Positions 59,878-64,000 of a stretch of 64,000 nt of DNA are shown here, one piece after another. Below the pieces are notes generated by a model, which was given only the letters and a program-made list of their open reading frames with translations, had not been told where the DNA came from and did not search any database. The stretch is taken from assembly GCA_900471925.1 (NCBI GenBank), contig UCGV01000012.1, positions 227,387 through 291,386 of the forward strand, given 5' to 3'. The position numbers were made by a program, and so were the translations under genes. How positions within the stretch are numbered: the first letter of the stretch is position 1; every line of letters starts with the position of its first letter. Source of the DNA: Hyphomicrobiales bacterium (GTDB taxonomy: Bacteria; Pseudomonadota; Alphaproteobacteria; Rhizobiales; Rhizobiaceae).

Positions 59878-62532
59878 ATGAGCGGTGTAAACGATATCCG
59901 GTCGACCTTCCTCGACTACTTCAAGAAGAACGGCCATGAAGTCGTTTCGTCGAGCCCGCTTGTGCCGCGCAATGACCCGACGCTGATGTTCACCAATGCC
60001 GGCATGGTGCAGTTCAAGAACGTCTTCACCGGCCTCGAAAAGCGCCCTTATACGACGGCGACGACTTCGCAGAAATGCGTGCGTGCCGGCGGCAAGCATA
60101 ACGACCTCGACAATGTCGGCTATACTGCGCGCCACCTGACCTTCTTCGAAATGCTCGGCAACTTCTCCTTCGGCGACTATTTCAAGGAGAATGCAATCGA
60201 GCTTGCCTGGAAGCTCGTCACCGAAGGTTTCGACCTTCCGAAGAACCGCCTGCTGGTCACCGTCTATTCCGAAGACGAGGAAGCCGCGACGCTGTGGAAG
60301 AAGATCGCCGGTTTCTCCGACGACAAGATCATCCGCATCCCAACTTCTGACAATTTCTGGCAGATGGGCGATACCGGCCCCTGCGGTCCGTGCTCGGAAA
60401 TCTTCATCGACCAGGGCGAAAATGTCTGGGGCGGCCCTCCCGGCTCACCGGAAGAAGATGGCGACCGGTTCCTGGAATTCTGGAACCTCGTCTTCATGCA
60501 GTTCGAACAGACCGAGCCCGGCGTTCGCAACCCGCTGCCGCGTCCTTCGATCGATACCGGCATGGGCCTGGAGCGCATGGCGGCTGTTCTGCAGGGTGTG
60601 CAGAGCGTGTTCGACACGGACCTGTTCCGCACGCTGACCGGCACGATCGAAGATGCCGTCGGCGTCAAGGCCGAGGGCAGCGCCAGCCACCGCGTCATCG
60701 CCGACCACCTGCGTTCGTCCGCCTTCCTGATCGCAGACGGCGTTCTGCCGTCGAATGAAGGCCGCGGCTATGTGCTGCGCCGTATCATGCGCCGCGCCAT
60801 GCGCCATGCCCAGCTTCTCGGCGCCAAGGAGCCGCTGATGTACCGGCTGCTGCCGACGCTGGTGCAGGAGATGGGCCGCGCCTATCCGGAACTGGTGCGC
60901 GCCGAAGCGCTGATCTCCGAAACGCTGAAGCTCGAGGAAAACCGCTTCCGCAAGACGCTGGAGCGCGGCCTGTCGCTTCTGTCGGATGCAACGGCCGATC
61001 TTTCCAAGGGCGACATGCTGGATGGCGAGACCGCCTTCAAGCTCTACGACACCTACGGCTTCCCGCTCGACCTGACGCAGGACGCTCTACGCGCCCGCGA
61101 AATCGGCGTCGATATTTCCGGCTTCACCGATGCGATGGAGCGCCAGAAGGCAGAGGCCCGTTCGCACTGGGCCGGTTCCGGCGAGAAGGCGACGGAAACC
61201 GTCTGGTTCGAGCTCAAGGAAAAGCATGGCGCGAGCGAATTCCTCGGCTATGACACCGAGACCGCCGAAGGCGTGGTGCAGGCGATCGTCACCGATGGTG
61301 CTGTCGCAGCCGAAGCCAAGGCCGGCGACAAGGTGCAGGTCGTCGTCAACCAGACGCCGTTCTACGGTGAATCCGGCGGCCAGATGGGCGATACCGGCGT
61401 GATCTCCTCCGACCACGGCAAGATCGAGATTTCCGATACGCAGAAGAAGGGCGAAGGCCTGTTCGTGCATATCGGTACCGTCGTGGAAGGTGTCATCAAG
61501 GCCGGCGATGCCGTTGCGCTGACTGTCGATCATATCAGGCGTTCGCGCCTGCGCGCCAACCATTCCGCCACCCATCTGCTGCATGAGGCGCTGCGCGAAG
61601 TGCTCGGCACCCATGTCGCCCAGAAGGGCTCGCTGGTGGCGCCCGAGCGCCTGCGTTTCGACGTCTCGCATCCGAAGCCGATGACGGCCGAGGAGCTGAA
61701 GATCGTCGAAGAGATGGCAAACGAGATCGTGCTGCAGAACGCGCCCGTCACCACCCGCCTGATGAGCGTTGACGATGCGATCGCGGAAGGCGCAATGGCG
61801 CTTTTCGGTGAAAAATACGGCGATGAAGTGCGCGTTGTAGCTATGGGCACCGGCCTGCATGGACCGAAGACCGGTAAGGCCTACTCGATCGAACTCTGCG
61901 GCGGCACGCATGTGTCGGCGACCGGACAGATCGGCCTCGTGCGCATCCTCGGCGACAGCGCCGTCGGTGCAGGCGTCCGCCGTATCGAAGCGGTGACAGG
62001 TGAATCAGCGCGGGAATATCTGGCCGAGCAGGACGAGCGCGTGAAAACGCTCGCCGCCTCGCTGAAGGTTCAGCCTTCGGAAGTTCTCTCGCGCGTCGAA
62101 GCGCTGATGGACGAGCGCCGCAAGCTCGAAAAGGAACTGGCCGATGCCAAGCGCAAGCTCGCCATGGGCGGCGGGCAGGGCGGTTCTGCCGATGCGGTAC
62201 GCGACATCGCTGGTGTGAAGTTCCTCGGCAAGGCCGTGACCGGCGTCGAGCCGAAGGATCTCAAGGGTCTCGCCGATGACGGCAAGGCCAGCATCGGCTC
62301 CGGCGTGGTGACGCTGATCGGTGTCTCCGAAGACGGCAAGGCGAGCGCTGTCGTGGCTGTCACGCCCGATCTCGTCGGCCGCTTCAGCGCCGTCGATCTG
62401 GTGCGCGTCGCGTCCGTTGCCCTCGGCGGCAAGGGCGGCGGCGGCCGTCCCGACATGGCGCAGGCCGGCGGTCCGGATGGATCCAAGGCCGACGAGGCGC
62501 TGGAAGCTGTTGCAGCGGCACTCGCCGGCTGA
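59878..62532 (+). CDS. alaS: Alanyl-tRNA synthetase
   Basis: An 884-residue class II synthetase. The catalytic core opens with IRSTFLDYFKKNGHEVV (motif 1) and continues with GKHNDLDNVGYTARHLTFFEMLGNFSFGDYF (motif 2 region). The editing domain has NHSATHLLHEALRE and CGGTHVSATGQIG (zinc ligands). The C-Ala domain ends with LGGKGGGGRPDMAQAGG. The length is standard. GAAGGGC precedes the ATG. It follows recA, a gene order common in Alphaproteobacteria. Confidence 0.97.
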   Translation: MSGVNDIRSTFLDYFKKNGHEVVSSSPLVPRNDPTLMFTNAGMVQFKNVFTGLEKRPYTTATTSQKCVRAGGKHNDLDNVGYTARHLTFFEMLGNFSFGDYFKENAIELAWKLVTEGFDLPKNRLLVTVYSEDEEAATLWKKIAGFSDDKIIRIPTSDNFWQMGDTGPCGPCSEIFIDQGENVWGGPPGSPEEDGDRFLEFWNLVFMQFEQTEPGVRNPLPRPSIDTGMGLERMAAVLQGVQSVFDTDLFRTLTGTIEDAVGVKAEGSASHRVIADHLRSSAFLIADGVLPSNEGRGYVLRRIMRRAMRHAQLLGAKEPLMYRLLPTLVQEMGRAYPELVRAEALISETLKLEENRFRKTLERGLSLLSDATADLSKGDMLDGETAFKLYDTYGFPLDLTQDALRAREIGVDISGFTDAMERQKAEARSHWAGSGEKATETVWFELKEKHGASEFLGYDTETAEGVVQAIVTDGAVAAEAKAGDKVQVVVNQTPFYGESGGQMGDTGVISSDHGKIEISDTQKKGEGLFVHIGTVVEGVIKAGDAVALTVDHIRRSRLRANHSATHLLHEALREVLGTHVAQKGSLVAPERLRFDVSHPKPMTAEELKIVEEMANEIVLQNAPVTTRLMSVDDAIAEGAMALFGEKYGDEVRVVAMGTGLHGPKTGKAYSIELCGGTHVSATGQIGLVRILGDSAVGAGVRRIEAVTGESAREYLAEQDERVKTLAASLKVQPSEVLSRVEALMDERRKLEKELADAKRKLAMGGGQGGSADAVRDIAGVKFLGKAVTGVEPKDLKGLADDGKASIGSGVVTLIGVSEDGKASAVVAVTPDLVGRFSAVDLVRVASVALGGKGGGGRPDMAQAGGPDGSKADEALEAVAAALAG

Positions 62533-62565
62533 TCGACAAAGGCCCGGAGGGCAGGAGGTTTCCCC

Positions 62566-63063
62566 GTGAAAGTCCATCGCTCTCCGGCCAAGACGGTCGG
62601 TCTTGCCGTTCTCTCGCTGCTGATGACGGCGCTGTTCGGCGCCCTCAGCTTCACCGGCTATCAAAAGGAAGGCATGAACGGCGTCTCCGTCGTCATGGGC
62701 ATCATTGCCCTGCTTTTCCTCGTCGCCTTCGTGACGCTGCTCTGGAAGGCATTCGACCGGCGCCCCGTCATGGATTTCTCCGACGAGGGCCTGCTGGTGA
62801 GCGAAGTGGCGCCGCAGCGGATCGGCTGGAACGAGCTTGTCGCCGTACGCGCCTTCCATCTGCACAAGCAGCCCTTCATCGAATTACGGATCACGCCGGC
62901 AGCCGCCGCACGGCTGACGATCTCGCGCATGACGCGCCTCAATAACAAGGCGCTCGGCAAGTCGAACGAGTATCTGACATTCTCTATCAGCGGCCTCGAC
63001 CACCAGGTGGGCCAGATCATGTCAGAACTTCAAAAGCACGCTCAGGCGGAGCATCAGGGCTGA
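62566..63063 (+). CDS. Two-helix membrane protein with PH-like domain
   Basis: A 165-residue protein. Two hydrophobic segments (GLAVLSLLMTALFGALSF and VVMGIIALLFLVAFVTLLW) are followed by a cytoplasmic domain with FDRRPVMDFSDEGLLVSEVAPQRIGWNELVAVRAF, the pattern of small STM3941-like/PH-like membrane proteins. The GTG start is seven bases after AGGAGG. It is 33 bp after alaS and may share its transcript. The function is unknown. Confidence 0.7.
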   Translation: MKVHRSPAKTVGLAVLSLLMTALFGALSFTGYQKEGMNGVSVVMGIIALLFLVAFVTLLWKAFDRRPVMDFSDEGLLVSEVAPQRIGWNELVAVRAFHLHKQPFIELRITPAAAARLTISRMTRLNNKALGKSNEYLTFSISGLDHQVGQIMSELQKHAQAEHQG

Positions 63064-63866
63064 AAGCCTGAAGCGCGGTTCACGCGCGCATAATCGGACA
63101 TTTTTGGACGGGCTTTTGCGAATAGCACCTTCCGGCGATCGCTGGCGACATCGCTTCTGTCCATGATCTCCATCGGCGATTTCGGGGCTGGTGCGGCTCC
63201 GGCCGACAAGGGCCATGCCGATCACCTGAGCGACAGGATTGCCCAAGAACGCACTGCGTCATCGTCCCAGAGCGCAAATGAATGTTCAGCGCGTGGAGAA
63301 CGCAGACCTCCCAAAAGAGCGTAATCGCGCCGAGTGCCTCTTCGTCAAAGTCGGACAATTTCGACGCTTCGCAACGCGATTCGGGGTCCGTCAAGCTCGC
63401 TCGAATCACAATATAGCGAGCAGTTGACAGAGGGATTAGTTGCGATTCGAGGTCGATTGGTAAGGCAAAACTGCCCAAAATTGTTAATTTTCGAAAAAAA
63501 GTCGATTTTTGCCAAAACGACGGCATCTCCGGCCACGTGCATCAGATTTCCGTAGTGTTTTCAACGACGACATACATCACTGATTGCAAAAAGAATAATT
63601 CGCGTGACACGGGATATATATATTGTCCTAAATTGGGCGAATCGAAATTCAACAAGTATTTCAAAACGTAATTTATGTTCGATCGCTATAATGTGGCAGC
63701 AATAAGGCTATATTTGTCAAGTACTTACTGTTTTGTTGCTGTTGCGCCCTTCCGGATGCCGCCCTATAACCTGCCGCCGTAAAGCTTGATTAACCAAGAA
63801 TATTGACTGGCAAACGCAACACCAGACTTACTGGTAAACACAACGCCAGGGTTGAGGAACAAGATC
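63064..63866. other. 803-bp gap, AT-rich, no convincing gene
   Basis: Between 63064 and about 63430 the DNA is GC-rich and open in overlapping minus-strand frames that shift among themselves, which could be a decayed gene, but I recognise no family. From 63430 to 63860 it is markedly AT-rich (for example GGGATATATATATTG), unlike the rest of the window. Two 20-bp direct repeats lie at its end. Confidence 0.5.
63806..63849 (+). repeat. Direct 20-bp repeat before the beta-helix gene
   Basis: ACTGGCAAACGCAACACCAG (63806-63825) and ACTGGTAAACACAACGCCAG (63830-63849) match at 17 of 20 positions and start 24 bp apart. Each is bounded by CTGG/CCAG. They end 17 bp before the next start codon, so they flank its Shine-Dalgarno. 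Confidence 0.7.
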
Positions 63867-64000
63867 ATGACAACATACTACGTAGCGACGACCGGCAGCA
63901 GCGGTGGCAATGGAAGTGCCTCCTCTCCATTTAAGACGATCAGCCAAGCGATGGCATCGAACCTTAAGCCAGGCGACGAAGTCGTGGTGAAGCCGGGTAC
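63867..64000 (+). CDS. Beta-helix repeat protein, N-terminus only
   Basis: The first 44 codons of a longer gene running off the window. The sequence YYVATTGSSGGNGSASSPFK followed by TISQAMASNLKPGDEVVVKPG is the typical opening of right-handed parallel beta-helix proteins (pectate-lyase-like, alginate-epimerase-like). There is no Sec signal, as in rhizobial exoproteins secreted by type I systems, but this cannot be tested here. GAGGAAC precedes the ATG. It begins after an AT-rich gap and may be part of an acquired segment. Confidence 0.7.
   Translation, partial: MTTYYVATTGSSGGNGSASSPFKTISQAMASNLKPGDEVVVKPG

Noticed and set aside
63080..63526. A 148-codon minus-strand frame in the gap after the membrane protein
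   Set aside because: It has no recognisable domain, mixed composition and no ribosome site, and competing frames shift through the same stretch. Described as gap instead.

Overview
This 64 kb window reads as chromosomal core DNA of a member of the Rhizobiaceae (Rhizobium/Agrobacterium group, Alphaproteobacteria). The evidence is GC-rich coding sequence in almost every gene, a giant growth-pole-ring (GPR/RgsE-type) protein, CckA with a perfect CtrA box, a malic enzyme fused to a phosphotransacetylase domain, RIME-like palindromic mosaic repeats, and an sRNA candidate with the anti-Shine-Dalgarno loop known from rhizobial alpha-r14 RNAs. I saw no rRNA, tRNA, CRISPR array, insertion sequence or phage.

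Layout. 1-1.5 kb: end of a Tad pilus locus (tadG partial, tadE). 1.8-12.5 kb: accessory enzymes and regulators (GFA-type protein, Tat-exported MBL hydrolase, glutamine amidotransferase, chloroperoxidase-like hydrolase, phosphotransferase, MFS/ArsR pair, degenerate DJ-1-like protein, large winged-helix ATPase regulator, DUF1003 protein). 12.6-24 kb: nadE, a TolB-like propeller, a low-GC HEPN-like gene, class I DAHP synthase behind an aromatic leader-peptide attenuator, two DHA2 exporters, bluB under a cobalamin riboswitch, a LysR regulator, a DUF2865 protein and an RNase H. 24-34 kb: malic enzyme, a metallophosphatase, an HcaT-like transporter, a dipeptide epimerase and an Mla-type lipid transport operon (permease, ATPase, MCE protein, lipoprotein). 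34-43.5 kb: a DD-carboxypeptidase, the 2355-residue polar growth protein and an Hpt protein, the last two diverging from a region with a CtrA box. 43.6-53.5 kb: ferredoxin, sRNA candidate, folP-folB-folK, small stress and secreted proteins, ycjX-ycjF, a SixA-like phosphatase, dksA and a FliO-like protein. 53.8-64 kb: cckA, psuK-psuG, recA, alaS, a small membrane protein, an AT-rich gap, and the start of a beta-helix surface or secreted protein.

Connections. CckA (53.8 kb), the Hpt protein (43.0 kb), the CtrA box (42.85 kb), GPR and the DD-carboxypeptidase all concern cell cycle or polar wall growth. In the 3-12 kb region, 10-bp-phased TTTACA-like direct repeats precede two separate minus-strand genes, and a large OmpR-type winged-helix regulator lies beside them; this looks like a small undescribed regulon. 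Two RNA-level switches are readable directly: the Tyr/Phe-codon attenuator before DAHP synthase and the B12 riboswitch before bluB. Many starts are GTG or TTG and were chosen from Shine-Dalgarno spacing and family N-termini.
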